This document shows, piece by piece, positions 10,901-21,232 of a stretch of DNA of 64,000 nt. The position numbers were made by a program, and so were the translations under genes. Under the pieces are notes generated by a model, which did not search any database, was not told where the DNA came from, and saw nothing but the letters and a program-made list of their open reading frames with translations. Source of the DNA: Platanthera guangdongensis (Eukaryota > Streptophyta > Magnoliopsida > Asparagales > Orchidaceae); the NCBI GenBank assembly GCA_039583875.1, contig CM077158.1, positions 118,293,900 to 118,357,899 on the forward strand, given 5' to 3'. Each line of letters opens with the position of its first letter. The stretch's first letter is position 1.

Positions 10901-11977
10901 TGGTATGGGAAGATTGCAGAGTACTTGCAATTCTGTGGATACCTTGCTTCTAACTCAGATTCAAGCTTGTTCGTCAAGAAGAAGGGAGAGCTACGGGTCT
11001 TGGTCCTACTGTATGTGGATGACATGATCATCACAGGGAATTCGGAGGAGGAAGTAGCAAGGCTCAGAGCAGAGCTTGCTATACGCTTCGAGATGAAAGA
11101 CTTGGGAGAGTTGCATCACTTTCTCGGTCTTTAAGTGGAGAGGAAGGAGTGCGGGGTTCTCATTAGCCAGAAAGGATATGCTGATCGTATTGTGAAGCGG
11201 TTCGGCATGGGCGAAGGGAAGAAGTGCTCTACTCCACTGGAATCTGGGCTGAAGCTTCGACGAGATGAGGGAAGGGTTCTTCATGATCCCTTGGTGTTCA
11301 GGGCTCTTGTTGGGAGCTTGATTTATCTGACGATTACAAGGCCGAATATAGCTTATGCTGTTGGCCGAGTAAGTCGGTATATGGCTGAACCAAGGCAATC
11401 TCATCTAGTGGCGGCAAAGGGAATTCTGAAGTATGTCAAGGCTTCTTCTGACATGGGACTCCTCTATAGAAGGGACGCGGAGTTTGCGTTGCTCGGGTAC
11501 ACGGATGCTGACTATGGCGGTGATTCGGATGATCGAAGGTCTACTTCAGGTTATGTGTTCACTTGCGGTTCAGCTAGCATCTCGTGGTGTAGCAAGAAGC
11601 AGGACTCGGTGTCGGTTTCAACCACGGAGGCGGAGTATAAGGCTTCGGCCTTGGATGCTCGGGAAGCCGTTTGGTTGAGGAGGCTTATAGAGGATGTTCA
11701 TGAAGAAGTGCAAGGGCCTACTTTACTCCGGGGTGACAATGAGAGTGCTCTCAAACTGGTAAACAATCCAGTGTGTCACGCCAGGACCAAGCATATAGAG
11801 ATTGATCACCACTTCATCAGGGAGAAGGTGTTGGAGGGGTCTATGCTGGTCGGGCATGTTCGGAGTGAAGATAATCTTGCTGACATCTTCACGAAGCTAC
11901 TGTCGAAGGGGCCTTTTGAATGCTTGCGCAGCTTGCTGGGCTTGGTCACCACTTCCCACTTCAAGGGGGAGTGTTGA
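7921..11977 (+). pseudogene. Copia1 gag-pol polyprotein, broken
   Basis: I take the ATG at 7921 (MEGSFARGLGIELL) as the start, because upstream codons in frame offer only TTG. Domains in order: gag with zinc knuckle CYRCHQRGHFKRDC (8686-8727), aspartic protease WIVDSGCGHHLTG (from 8863), GAG-pre-integrase and integrase (DDYSRYTWVYF near 9525, RTDNGGEF near 9645, HTPQQNGVAERK near 9730), RT ([10 protein letters not shown] near 10755, LYVDDMI 11009-11029) and RNase H (YTDADYGG near 11500). A short deletion near 10686, upstream of the RT core, shifts the frame, and a TAA at 11132-11134 falls where the frame otherwise continues. The final stop codon (11975-11977) lies four bases inside the 3' LTR. 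Confidence 0.93.
11961..11971 (+). other. Copia1 polypurine tract
   Basis: TCAAGGGGGAG directly precedes the 3' LTR and also encodes the last pol residues. Confidence 0.85.
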
Positions 11978-13643
11978 AATTTGTGAAGTGGAAGTGGGTG
12001 ACGGGACAGGCCGGGCGAACTGGGGCGGACAGCCTTGGCGGACTAGGCGGACTGGGCGGACTGAGATGTGCGGCCTGGTGGAAGGTCTAGTGGAAAGCCG
12101 GTTGTTCTTCTGAGCGGTTTGCACGGGTTGAGTCCGCGGACTATGCGGCCTACTGTCTGCGGATAGGGTGTTTGCTGATTGGCTTTGCCAAGGAGCGGCC
12201 TGAGCGGATAATGGCTCGCGGACTGGTGCATTGCTCAGTGGCCGCGGGTGCAAGCTTGTGCTGATAGGCGGTTGGCTCGTGTCCGCGGGTAGCTTGCGGA
12301 CTGTAGTGTCCGCGGTGTGGGCTGTTGCGGGCTGGGCTTAGAGCTTGGCTGAGGCCTTGTCGAGCTCTGGTGGCATAGCAGGCGATTTACTGTGGAGACG
12401 GTTGGCGGACTGGTGTTTGGAGTCCGGGAGGAAGCTGCTGCGTTGGACAAGTGCGAGGAGCTCGCGGACTGGTGGCGGTCTGTGTTAGGGTGTTTGGCAG
12501 ACGAGAGTTTGTGTCCGCCATGCTCGCACTGGCCCTTGATGGTTTTGGACTTGGTCACACTTTGTGTCAAGTTCATGGTGTCCGCCGTATCCGCCAAGTC
12601 CGCTGTGACCGGGCGGACTGTTGCTGTCTGCCTTTGGTCGTGGACTTGTGGCGGATTGAGGTGTGAGTCTTGCGGACTGCCTCAGGTTGGTGCGGACTGC
12701 CATTGAAGGGGGTGCTGTCCTGCAGTGGTTGGAGCTTTGCGGGCTGATGTCTTGTCCGCATAGCTTGGGCGGACTGGAGAGAGTTCGCCAATGGTTGCCT
12801 GCTCCTGGCGGTTTCCATTGGTATCCGGCTAAGTCCATGCGGACTCGGCGGACGGAGGTTTGCTATCGCGCGGGCTGGGGTGGTGTCGCTATCTCTTGGG
12901 CGGTGACCACACTCCTCTCCTTGCCTATAAATAGGACCCCCTGGCACATCTACAAAAAACCTAAGTAACTTGAGTGAACAGTAAGTTGGGGTGTGCAAGG
13001 AGCTGCGGTCTGTGTTTTCCAGTCCGCGCGGATTGTTTCAGGCTGACGGTTTGCTTTGTGCAGGTCGCGCGGATAGTTTCAAGGAGCCAGGAGTTTGGCT
13101 GTGACTTCGGTCAAGTGCTTGGAAGTGTTCGGTATCTGCGGACTCAGCAGGAGGTCGCTCTGCGGCTTGTCAGTTCTGTTTTCAACTTTGCCAGCTTCAA
13201 TAACCTGTCCGCCAGTTTCAGGCGGGTAGGGGGTGTTCCTCAGTTCAGGTTCAGCAGGAGGCGAATAACGGTGTGTCCGCGCGGCCTCGCGGCTTCGGCG
13301 GACTCCGTGTCTATTCGGCGGATTGCAGCATAGCTCGGGCGAGCTCAGCGGTCTCGGCGACCTCGGCGACCTCGCGGTCTCGACGGACTCCGGTGTTGTC
13401 CGCCCGGCTTGTTTTTTGGTGCTTTCTGTTTACAGCTGTTATACTAGCGAAATCATGTCTCGCTATGTATGCCTCGAATTGTAAAGAAGTGAATGTATAA
13501 AAGACCTGCTTGTGCTTCCATTGTTTGTTGGGTGTAACCTTTGATCCTTGGGTTCCGCTGGTTCAATGTGAGAACTGGGTAGTTCCGAAGATATTAATTT
13601 GGCATTTGGGCTATCTTGCTGACCACGTTGAAAAAATTTAACA
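11972..13643 (+). repeat. Copia1 3' LTR
   Basis: It is a near-identical partner of 6106-7779, with the same TATA box (12926-12935) and the same GCGGACT-rich body. Differences are scattered single bases. Confidence 0.92.
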
Positions 13644-13975
13644 ATTTCATAAAAGAATGGATCCCTCTCAAACTCTTTCCTACCAACTAGATTCAACGTT
13701 TTCCGTTCTACCGGAATAGTGGTGTCCTTAGACAAGACTACGGGCTCCTTCGGGATGGTCGGCCTCAAAGTGATGGTTTTGCCATTGAATTTGAATTCAT
13801 ATGTGTTGGCTCTACCAAAATGTGTAACATCACGGTCGTATAGCCAAGGGCGGCCTAACAACACATGACAAGCGTCCATCGGAAGGACATCCCACCACAC
13901 CTCATCAATGTAGGATTTGAATGAGAGTGGGACCAGCATCGTTTGGTAACGGGTACAGAGAGCTTGTTGATCCAA
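13644..13975 (-). pseudogene. Gypsy1 protease C-terminal part and linker to RT
   Basis: The minus frame reads through LLGRPWLYDRDV (near 13850), typical of the flap-to-C-terminal part of gypsy aspartic proteases, and on through GRKEFERDPFFYE to the Copia1 junction. It overlaps the end of the gag-protease frame at 13855-13975 in another register. A one-base deletion near 13938 has split one polyprotein. Confidence 0.85.
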
Positions 13976-15333
13976 GCGACCTGATATGGGGTCGGGTGCG
14001 GTTCCGTGACCAAGGACATACGTGCAACGGCGTTCTCAGATACGACATTCACGCAGCTACCACTATCAATAATCAGCTTGCAAAGCTTCTCGCCACTCTT
14101 AAAAATCCGAGAAAATATGCTCGTCCTCTTCCAATCATCTAATGGACGCGGAGTGGTCAAGATACAACGCATCCCCATAAGGGGGTGATCGTCCTCTAAG
14201 TCACTAGGGACTCCTTCGGGGTCACTCTCCTCTGCGGCCTCGTATACGTAGTCGTCAGGGTCGGTGGTTGGCTCTAATATGGCTAATGTTTTTGTCTTTG
14301 TTGGGCATTCGTAAGCATAGTGGCCTTGAATGCCGCAAGAGTAACAAGTGGTGTTAGCCTTGTTAACCTTCCCGATAGGGACACGCTCACTCGCAGGGTT
14401 CTTGGAGTTCCTAGCGGTGATCACGATTGACTTCGACTCGGTAGATTTGAACTTTCCCTTATCAGGGTATGTGGAAGAAGATGCCCCAGTGGTGTACTTG
14501 CTCTTCGCATCAGCGTAACGGGAGTGAGCCTTAGAGTCTAGGTGTTTTTCAATGTCCAAGGCAGCATTGAAAGTCGTGTTCAAGTCCGTATGCCAGTATC
14601 GCAAGAGCTTCCTTTGGATATCGGGGTTAAGCCCTTTTCGAAATCTAGATAAGGTGACTTCAGGGATCTCCCTAAGGTCACATCGCACTATACAGTCCTT
14701 ACGTTCGCCTATATATTCAGCTACCGAGCTTGAGCCCTGCCGCAGAGTTGCAAGCTCATCGAACATCTGTGTCCGATGGTACGCGGGAACGTACTGATCG
14801 GTCAACAGGTTCTTCATTACCGGCAAACCTATAAGGGGGGCTCCGTGTCCAGTTCCTAACCTTCGCTCCTCATTAAGCCAAAACGTTTTAGCATGAACTA
14901 TTAACTTCATCCGGGCAACTTGGATCCTTTGGGGATCCGTCAGGTTGTGCCACTCGAAGTAACACTCCATGTCCACAATCCAGTTCAGGAAGATTTGGGG
15001 GTCTCCCATGCCATCGTAAGTTGGGGCATTTATTTTAATGGCCCGAGTAATGTCAAAGTCTCGCTCGGGGCGGTGTCCTCTAGGGGGCACCCATGGAGAG
15101 TCCCCATCAGAATTCGAATCAGAGTTATGTTGGTGCCAGTTGGGTCGGTCAGCATTAACGGGTGGCGGGGGTGGCCTAGCCTGATTTTGTAGGATCTGGG
15201 CTAAGACGTTCCTAAGCTCAGCCATTTCGGCACGAAGACCCACTATAGCCTCGGTGTTGGGATCACCATGCTCGTTCGCAGCCATCCTAGACGTAGACGG
15301 GGTTGCGTACTCCGTTCCTAGCCTAGTGCGCAT
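13935..15333 (-). pseudogene. Gypsy1 gag and protease N-terminal part
   Basis: The frame starts at an ATG at 15333 and has about 490 codons. The gag capsid-like region (FLNWIVDMECYFEWHNL, FRKGLNPDIQRKL) is followed by zinc knuckle CYSCGIQGHYAYEC (near 14330) and the protease catalytic motif IDSGSCVNVVS (near 14060). After the frameshift near 13938 the ORF ends out of register at 13855. Gag forms the particle and the protease would process the polyprotein. Confidence 0.9.
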
Positions 15334-15590
15334 TCAGGTTTGGGAGGCCCCGGGCAAGATGAATTTTCCTAGGGCTGTAGTTATATTGAAAATAAGATTT
15401 TTTATATATTCCCAATGTGAATAACACGTAGATCGTTAAAAAATTTTTTTTTTGAAATTTTGCTGAAAAAAAAAGATTTCAGCCCGCTATTGGCAGACCA
15501 CAGAAAATAATTTTTTTGATTTTCTAACGATCCGATCTCCAACAAGGAACGCAGAGAGGATGTTTGCAACGTGAAAGTTGAAACGACCGC
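15334..15590 (-). other. Gypsy1 untranslated leader
   Basis: This is the region between the primer site and the gag ATG. It contains A/T homopolymer runs near 15440-15475 and no coding frame. Confidence 0.6.
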
Positions 15591-15601
15591 CTCTGATACC
15601 A
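15591..15601 (-). other. Gypsy1 primer-binding site
   Basis: The minus strand reads TGGTATCAGAG, complementary to the initiator-Met tRNA 3' end, three bases from the LTR end. Confidence 0.85.
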
Positions 15602-15604
15602 AAT

Positions 15605-16676
15605 TGATGTAGGGGTATCCGTAAATGGAGATCTCCGCGAAGCGAACGCTCTCCCAACGCACAACACGTCGTAGATCAACCGCACCTACACAGCACCTAT
15701 CGCCCACAATAGTTCCTCGTCACAAAACGCAGCACAAACAACAAAGGAGGAATGGTCGACTCGAAAACAACGATCGGAAATTTGAGTCGGAGTATTCCCC
15801 AAGAAAACACAAAGGTTGCCACTCCTTTTTGAGAGCAAGACCAATGCTATAGGCCAAGATCCGCTCAGGCAAATAGGATCCACCCGATCCGGAAATAAAA
15901 AGCCTTGCAACGGCGATTTCGTTTCAAAACTTGCAGCGATTAATTTAAAGATCCGGAGAAAACGATTTGCGAAAAAATCCACCACAACTAAGGAGAAGAA
16001 TCACACAAGGAAGAGGAAAGCGATTACCCAACCGGAAAGCGTTTCACACAAGATAACTGTGGGAGATTCACTCTCTCCACGGATCCACCGGTTTCACACC
16101 GAATGGGGCTGCTTCCTTCTTCCACGGAGTCGCACCGATAGAAGCCACACCGGAGTCGCACCGAACGGGGATGGAGGAGGCAAGGTTTGGCTTCACACCA
16201 AGGGGGGCGGCTATTGGATTCTCTCCATGGTGGCCGAAATTTCTCAAGGGGGGTTTAGGTTTTCTTTTTCCAATGCTTTAACTCTTCATAATAGCCTCCT
16301 TTAAATAGGAGTTACAAACAAGCCTTAGCCCTTCATGATGGAGATTTAATCTCATCCATCCGAATGACTAATTGCACACCAATACTAAAAATAGTTCAAA
16401 ATGGAAAAATAACAACACATGCAATGAATATAAAATTATCACATAAAAATAGGATAGTTTTATATTCCAAATATAAAATAGAGTGCACGAAAAGGAAATA
16501 AATAAATCTAATGCGTTGCCGTGACGGTAGCACGTCGCGGGCGGAGGTTGTAGCGTAGCCTTCCGTTAGCGTCATCGTGCCGCCTCACGTCCTTGAGTCG
16601 TATGGCCTTATCAACCGGATCATCAGCAACATCGTCAGCATTGTCTTCAAATGGTGGAGGAGGGGGCACGCCATCA
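15605..16676 (-). repeat. Gypsy1 5' LTR
   Basis: Partner of 1986-3058, with the TATA-like element at 16299-16308 (minus). It preserves the 56-codon integrase tail (16508-16676) in frame. Confidence 0.92.
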
Positions 16677-16681
16677 ATGTC

Positions 16682-17051
16682 CAGTGGTCGTGCGATTACC
16701 CCAGGCAGATTTTGGAAATCAGGGTACATTACGCACGATCATCGGCGCACGACCAGTGGTCGTGCGCACTATATCCGATGATCGTGCGCAGTATTCCTGC
16801 TTCAAAACATCCCCGGAACATGCACACGACCCCTAAACCCAGCACTGATATGTGCAGAAATTCCAGATGATCACAAAAAGGAGTACAAACATTAAAAGTA
16901 CAAAAATACACAACCACGGGCCTATCTGTGCACTTCCTATGGAAATAAAGATTAGATGAAATATATACATTAATGAACTAAAAGTGAAGTGCAAATACGT
17001 GAAAACTAGCCCAGATGATTCCGAAAAACCCTATATAAATCGGACTCATCA
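16682..17051 (-). repeat. Element T: 5' LTR, upstream part
   Basis: This is the start of the T LTR on the minus strand (TGATGAGTCC at 17051). It continues the palindrome cluster interrupted by Gypsy1. At 17051/17052 the sequence changes abruptly to Sirevirus gag, so this is the outer boundary of T. The matching target duplication (expected TCTTC) lies outside the window. Confidence 0.75.
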
Positions 17052-18002
17052 TCTTCTGAAGTCCTTCTCTCTTCTTCTTTCTTTCTTCTGATTCTCTGGA
17101 CACTCTGAGATAAAGTGTCTAGGTTTCCTGCAGTCAAAACATACTACTTCTTTAGTAGGAGTTTTATCATACCTTGGCTTATCATCCCATCTAGATGATT
17201 TTCTTCTGAAGTCCTTTCTTGCCATTTTGTAAAATCTCTTGGCATAGAGACTCATTAGTTTTTCATTTACTGTTGAAGCTTCAGTCTCTTAAGCAGCCTT
17301 GAATGCTAAGTTGTGCTCCTTTCTTGCTAGTAGAGGAGTACTTTGTTCTGTAGCTTCTCTGGACTTAATCAGTTACTCATAAGACTTGAGTTTTCCCAAT
17401 AGAGATTCTGTGGAAATCTCATTTAAGCTCCTGGCCTCCTTGATTTGCCATATCCTAGAATCCAATGAGCTTGGGAAGCACATGAGGATTTTATTATTTA
17501 CTTCAGTAAGGTTGATGTCCATATCCAAAGTAATCAGCTCATTGATTATTGAGCTCAATCTGTTGTACATGTGAGCAACATATTCTGACTCATCCTTCTT
17601 GAAATTCTTATACTGGGATATGAGATTCGATCATCTGTCTTTCCTCTCATCAGCAGAGCCCGCCACCATTTTATTGAGAGAGTCCCAAATAGCCTTGGCT
17701 GATGTGCATTCCGCTACCTTCTGAAAAATTTCATCAGACATAGTCTGAGCCAGAATATTCATGGCCTTTGCATAAACAATCTTGGCCTTCTTCTGTGCAT
17801 TTGTCCACTCAGGTGGTGGAACAGCATGTGTGCTTGATGTTGAGGTAGATGCAGTTGGTTGAGGAGGACCTTTCAAAATAGAGTTGTATATGTCCTTATT
17901 AATGGAATTCATATATAGTTTAATTCTTGCCTTCCAGATGACAAACTTATTCAAGTTGCACACTGGAGGTCTGGTGCTTGCATAATCCTTGTTCTGTGCC
18001 AT
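17052..18002 (-). pseudogene. Sirevirus A gag, partial and broken
   Basis: It starts at an ATG at 18002. The N-terminal copia gag domain (NLNKFVIWKARIKLYM...) is followed by YNRLSSIINEL and a degenerate zinc knuckle CFDCRKPRHFISEC (near 17140), in which the usual Gly before His is Arg. Stops occur near 17628, 17370 and 17290. The region is cut at 17051 by T. Gag would form the virus-like particle. Confidence 0.85.
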
Positions 18003-18091
18003 GCTGTGAATATAATCTTAAGAGAAATAAAAGGGTAGATTTAACACAGGATCTTTTTGTTCAAGGGTTAACTTGTACAACTAAAGAAACA

Positions 18092-18105
18092 CTGCTCTGA
18101 TACCA
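18092..18105 (-). other. Sirevirus A primer-binding site
   Basis: The minus strand reads TGGTATCAGAGCAG, two bases inside the LTR end. It is intact, whereas in B the same site is mutated. Confidence 0.85.
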
Positions 18106-18130
18106 ATTGAAAGAGAGGGTTAGACCTGAT

Positions 18131-18167
18131 ATACTCTAGCGGGGGGGGGGGGGGGTGAATAGAGTAT
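18131..18167 (-). other. Sirevirus A: poly-C-loop hairpin near the LTR 3' end
   Basis: The arms ATACTCTA and TAGAGTAT are perfectly complementary and enclose a run of 15 C (in transcript sense). The position next to the primer site is the same in every Sirevirus here, but the stem sequence differs in the other families. Confidence 0.7.
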
Positions 18168-18422
18168 CTTTTAAATCTTTAAAACATTTTGCTGTTAATA
18201 AAATCTACAGAGTAGGGCAGCTATTTGATAGAAAAATTTGTTGTAAGTAAAAGAGTAACCTAAGATTAACTAAACTACCACAGGCACAACAAAATTAAAC
18301 TTACTAACATTGAATCAGCAAAACTAACTAGCACAGGCACATCAAGAACATAAAGGAAAGAGGGCAACCAGACAACATAAGAATTTTTATAGTGGTTCCC
18401 CAACCTGGGTACATCCACTCTT

Positions 18423-18572
18423 CTACCACCCTGGTAGCAATCCACTAACAGATTTTGATCAGGTGACTGCCACCAATGAGTTTTTGATCAGATGCTCAGA
18501 AACCAGCCCAAGTCTTTTGATCAGGTGACTTGCAACCAACGAATAACTTTTGAAGGGAGTTAAAGAACCCTT
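18423..18572 (-). repeat. Sirevirus A: row of small inverted repeats in the transcribed LTR
   Basis: CTACC/GGTAG pair at 18423-18437, TGAG/CTCA at 18477-18498, CAAGTC/GACTTG at 18509-18532, and AAGGG/CCCTT at 18553-18572. Two of the loops share the word TTTTGATCAG. The same row occurs in both B LTRs. Confidence 0.6.
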
Positions 18573-19254
18573 TGTACAGTGAGGGGGTGAGAGAGTTATG
18601 GTGTCTTCTCTTTCTCAAATACAACTGAGAAGACTAGTGGATCTTTGATGTTATCAAAGCTCCCCCAGAGTTATTGAGTTATTCAGCAAGATTGGAGCTT
18701 TGCTTCAGGGTGAGTAGGTCTTCTATATTTAGCCTTGACCAGAAGAGATCCAGGAACTTCTTGACTGATAAAGATTTGTTGTCCTTAAAGAATCCTGGAG
18801 TGAAGAATGAAGAAGTCTCTTGATTTGGATGGATGTTGTTCTTCTTCAGCAGCGTCAAGGTGAAGACCAGATTCTTTTTCTACACAGAGAAGAATTTGAA
18901 TGAATGTTGTTGTGTATCTTCTATGTGTGTTGTATCTTGTTCTTGTGTGTCTCACTGCTGAGAAGGAGGAGGAAAATCACTTTTATACTCCCAATGGAAT
19001 TTGTCCTTTGAATTTTTGAATTCCTTCCTTCATTAATTGCTGACGACCTGGAGAATGTAAAATTCGGCTGGAGAGAATGTCTGCATTAATTGGATTTCCC
19101 CAACTGTCCCGTTGAAAATGGCAAGTAATAATCCCGATGAATGTCATAATCAATGCTGCTTCTAACGGTAATATGCAGAGAATATTAAGCATTGTTTACT
19201 CAGGAATTACAGTAATAAAATAAGGTTAGGAGGAAGAAAAATCCAAGTCTGGAT

Positions 19255-19626
19255 CTGCACAGAAATCATCTAGCAAAGAATAGAATTCGTCGACCAGAGA
19301 TACAAGATCATCGAGCTGAGAAGTCATGTTAGTCGACTGGATAATTATTGTTCGTCGACCTGAGATCCAAGATCGTCGACCTGAGAACAGCTAACTGCTT
19401 TCTGATAAACATTGCCAATTCTGTGCACTAAGATCGTCATGCTGATAACATAGATTCGTTGACTGGAGTTTAGAGATATGTTTCTGGACTTAAAATTTTG
19501 AAGTAGAGCATCCAGAAATCGTCGACTTGAGAACTAAGTTTGTCGATCTCAACTCAGAGAATTGTCTCTGAGTTCGTCGAGCAGAGCACAACATTCGTCG
19601 AGCTGAGTTCGACGAACGTCGAACTC
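19255..19626 (-). repeat. Sirevirus A: TCGTCGA-type palindrome array
   Basis: About a dozen irregularly spaced copies of TCGTCGA(C/G)CTGAG and its complement occur. The array ends with ten-base arms GAGTTCGACG / CGTCGAACTC around AA at 19605-19626. It lies upstream of the TATA box in transcript sense. Equivalent arrays are at 35775-36150 and 52010-52375 in the B LTRs. Confidence 0.85.
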
Positions 19627-19812
19627 ACATTCCTGAAACTGATTTTTCTCTAAGTCTTGAGTCTTATCCAGTCTGTTGTTGGCTGGTCCATGCAATGTTG
19701 ACTCTAATGACATGGCCTAGACTCTAGGATACAGACATGACCAAGGCTATACAAGGTGGGTCAATAATTCTAGTTTAGTGAATGTAGCCAAAATCCTACT
19801 AGCGATCGAACA

Positions 19813-20352
19813 CCTTCTGGGCTCGACTCCAGGGATCCTTAATATGTGGCTAGGAGATAAGATTCATCACATGAGGAAGATGGACTCTAGGATTTTTGAA
19901 AGGTGGGATAGAGTATTGCTCCTACACGCACAACCAGCTAACAAAAAGAGAAAGAAAGTGATCATCATCGCTGAATAGAGTTCTAAAAGCAGCTCTTATG
20001 AAAGCAGACGTGAAGAACCTCATGACCCATAGTTGTCTGAATCTACTGTTGAGACTAGATGAGATGTGAGTGTTCAGGTCTATATGTCATCAAAACCCAC
20101 AGCAAGGACTCTACCAAGTAGTGTTTCTCAGTCTGAAGACACTCCAACAAAAATAGCTGAGAAATTGGTTGGCGATGTTATAAACAGAATCTGTGTGGAG
20201 ATTGAGGAAGAGAATCTCAGAGTGGATACTCCTTCTAAGGGAGAGCAGAGTCAATATTCTACGACTCTACAAGAACAGATTGACACATTACTGGATAAAC
20301 TATAGGAAAGGTTAAATCAGAATCCAAATGGATCTCAATTGCTGCTCTTCTG
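19813..20352 (+). pseudogene. Sirevirus G: ORF3 ('envelope-like') remnant
   Basis: The frame contains IHHMRKMDSRIFERWDRVL followed by a basic cluster KKRKK and then a Ser/Thr/Glu-rich tail. It aligns with the corresponding part of ORF3 of element D near the right edge (INHMRKMDMRLFSRWDRVL, PPKKKRK). In-frame stops occur near 19976 and at several later points. It is cut on the left by A and on the right by the LTR of H. The function of Sirevirus ORF3 is not established. Confidence 0.8.
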
Positions 20353-21232
20353 TGTTGTTTGGTTCATTGATCACAATGTCCTAATTTGAAGAAGGTCTAT
20401 AGGATAATGGTACATACATATTTGTATCTGATGCATGTTATAAGTTCTATATATGCAGGGGACTCTTTATTACTTTGATTAGACAGGTTGTCTAAGTGAC
20501 AAGATAGGAGGACATAGGATAGGATGCTGATAAGGCAAAATTTTGTCTAAGTTCAAATGCATTGACTGAAGGCAGTTCACTCAACGCACATGGTCTTAAG
20601 CATAAGTAAAGTCTACATAGTCAAAGCCTGAGCATTGCCAAGGATGAAATCTTGTTAAGTCCGGAAGCTTTGAGTGATGGCATTTCACTCAATGACCAGA
20701 GCCAGATGCGTTGAGTCAAGCTCAAGCAGTCAAATCCACAATGAATCTGCCAAGAAATCTGTCTAAGTCCAGAAGCATTGAGTGACTGCAGTTCACTTAA
20801 TGTCATGTAGAGAAAGCGTTGATAGAACATAGTTCAGTCAGACCTGCAGTATTGGTTGATATAGAATTCTGTCTAAGGATAGAAGTCTTGAGTGATGTCT
20901 ACTCACTCGACGCCTATTCAACATAAAATCTGTCTAAGGATAGAAGCTTGAGTGAAGGTCTCAACGCCTCTTTAATAAAAAAAGGCAAAAACTGAAAGCA
21001 TTGAGTGAAGAAAACTCACTCAACGCCTTCATATAGAGATAATCGACTAAGTCTAGACGCATTGAGTGATGAAGGCTCACTCAACGGCTATTTGGTTAGA
21101 CAACAAATGTCTATGTTCGTTGAGTAATGACTGATCATCACTCAACGCCTGAAAAAGCATAAATCTGCCCAAGTATTTTGGCAGTGAAAAGTGTTCACAG
21201 AACGCCTTTGCAGAGGTGTGAATTTGGCTAAG
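20353..21232 (+). repeat. Sirevirus H: 5' LTR, first part (continues 30766-31854)
   Basis: It starts TGTTGTTTGG and resembles the first ~130 bp of the D LTR (a GATTTGAAGAAG-like word, then a GCAGG word). Joined with 30766-31854 it is about 1970 bp. It holds the TTGAGTGA palindrome array and is cut by Gypsy2 just after the array. Confidence 0.75.
20556..21180 (+). repeat. Sirevirus H: GCGTTGAGTGA inverted-repeat array
   Basis: At least eight units consist of TTGAGTGA, a 5-10 base gap, and TCACTCAA, often followed by CGCC. A clear unit is at 20670-20692; others lie near 20778, 20889, 20999, 21060 and 21118. Between units the words GTCTAAG and GAATC(T)TGTC recur. Confidence 0.8.

Larger units (their letters stand above)
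6106..13643 (+). mobile_element. Copia1: complete Ty1/copia element inside Gypsy1
   Basis: The LTRs 6106-7779 and 11972-13643 begin TGTTGAAATT and end AATTTAACA. A primer site follows the first LTR and a purine tract precedes the second. A single gag-pol frame lies between, in copia order (gag, protease, integrase, RT, RNase H). It is 7538 bp. The polyprotein has a frameshifting deletion and one nonsense codon, so this copy is dead, although the two LTRs remain closely similar. I cannot fix the lineage; the RT is not Sirevirus-like and may be Tork-like. Confidence 0.93.
1986..16676 (-). mobile_element. Gypsy1: complete Ty3/gypsy chromovirus interrupted by Copia1
   Basis: Two LTRs of 1073 and 1072 bp (1986-3058 and 15605-16676) flank gag, protease, RT, RNase H and a chromodomain-type integrase, all on the minus strand. 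The initiator-Met-type primer site (15591-15601), the purine tract (3059-3072) and a perfect 5-bp target duplication are present. Copia1 occupies 6106-13643. Without it the element is about 7.1 kb. A frameshift in the protease region and an in-frame stop between RNase H and integrase make it non-functional. The lineage within the chromoviruses is uncertain; the C-terminus resembles Galadriel- or CRM-like elements more than Tekay. Confidence 0.92.
17052..19812 (-). mobile_element. Sirevirus A: 5' LTR and start of gag, cut by T
   Basis: The 5' LTR 18108-19812, a primer site and part of gag remain in the window on the minus strand. The rest lies beyond T to the left. It belongs to the same family as B: the LTRs align end to end and the gag proteins match closely. 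Confidence 0.85.
18108..19812 (-). repeat. Sirevirus A 5' LTR
   Basis: 1705 bp. On the minus strand it begins TGTTCGATCG (TGTTGGATCC in B) and ends CCTCTCTTTCA. The TATA box GAGTATAAAA is at 18981-18990 (minus). The LTR carries the TCGTCGA palindrome array upstream of the TATA box, a row of small hairpins downstream of it, and the poly-C-loop hairpin near its 3' end. Confidence 0.9.

Noticed and set aside
18139..18155. G-run as a possible G-quadruplex (also near 34622, 38951, 45878, 49202)
   Set aside because: Each is a single homopolymer, not four tracts. In the LTRs it is the C-loop of a hairpin in transcript sense; at 49202 it is a run in decayed gag.
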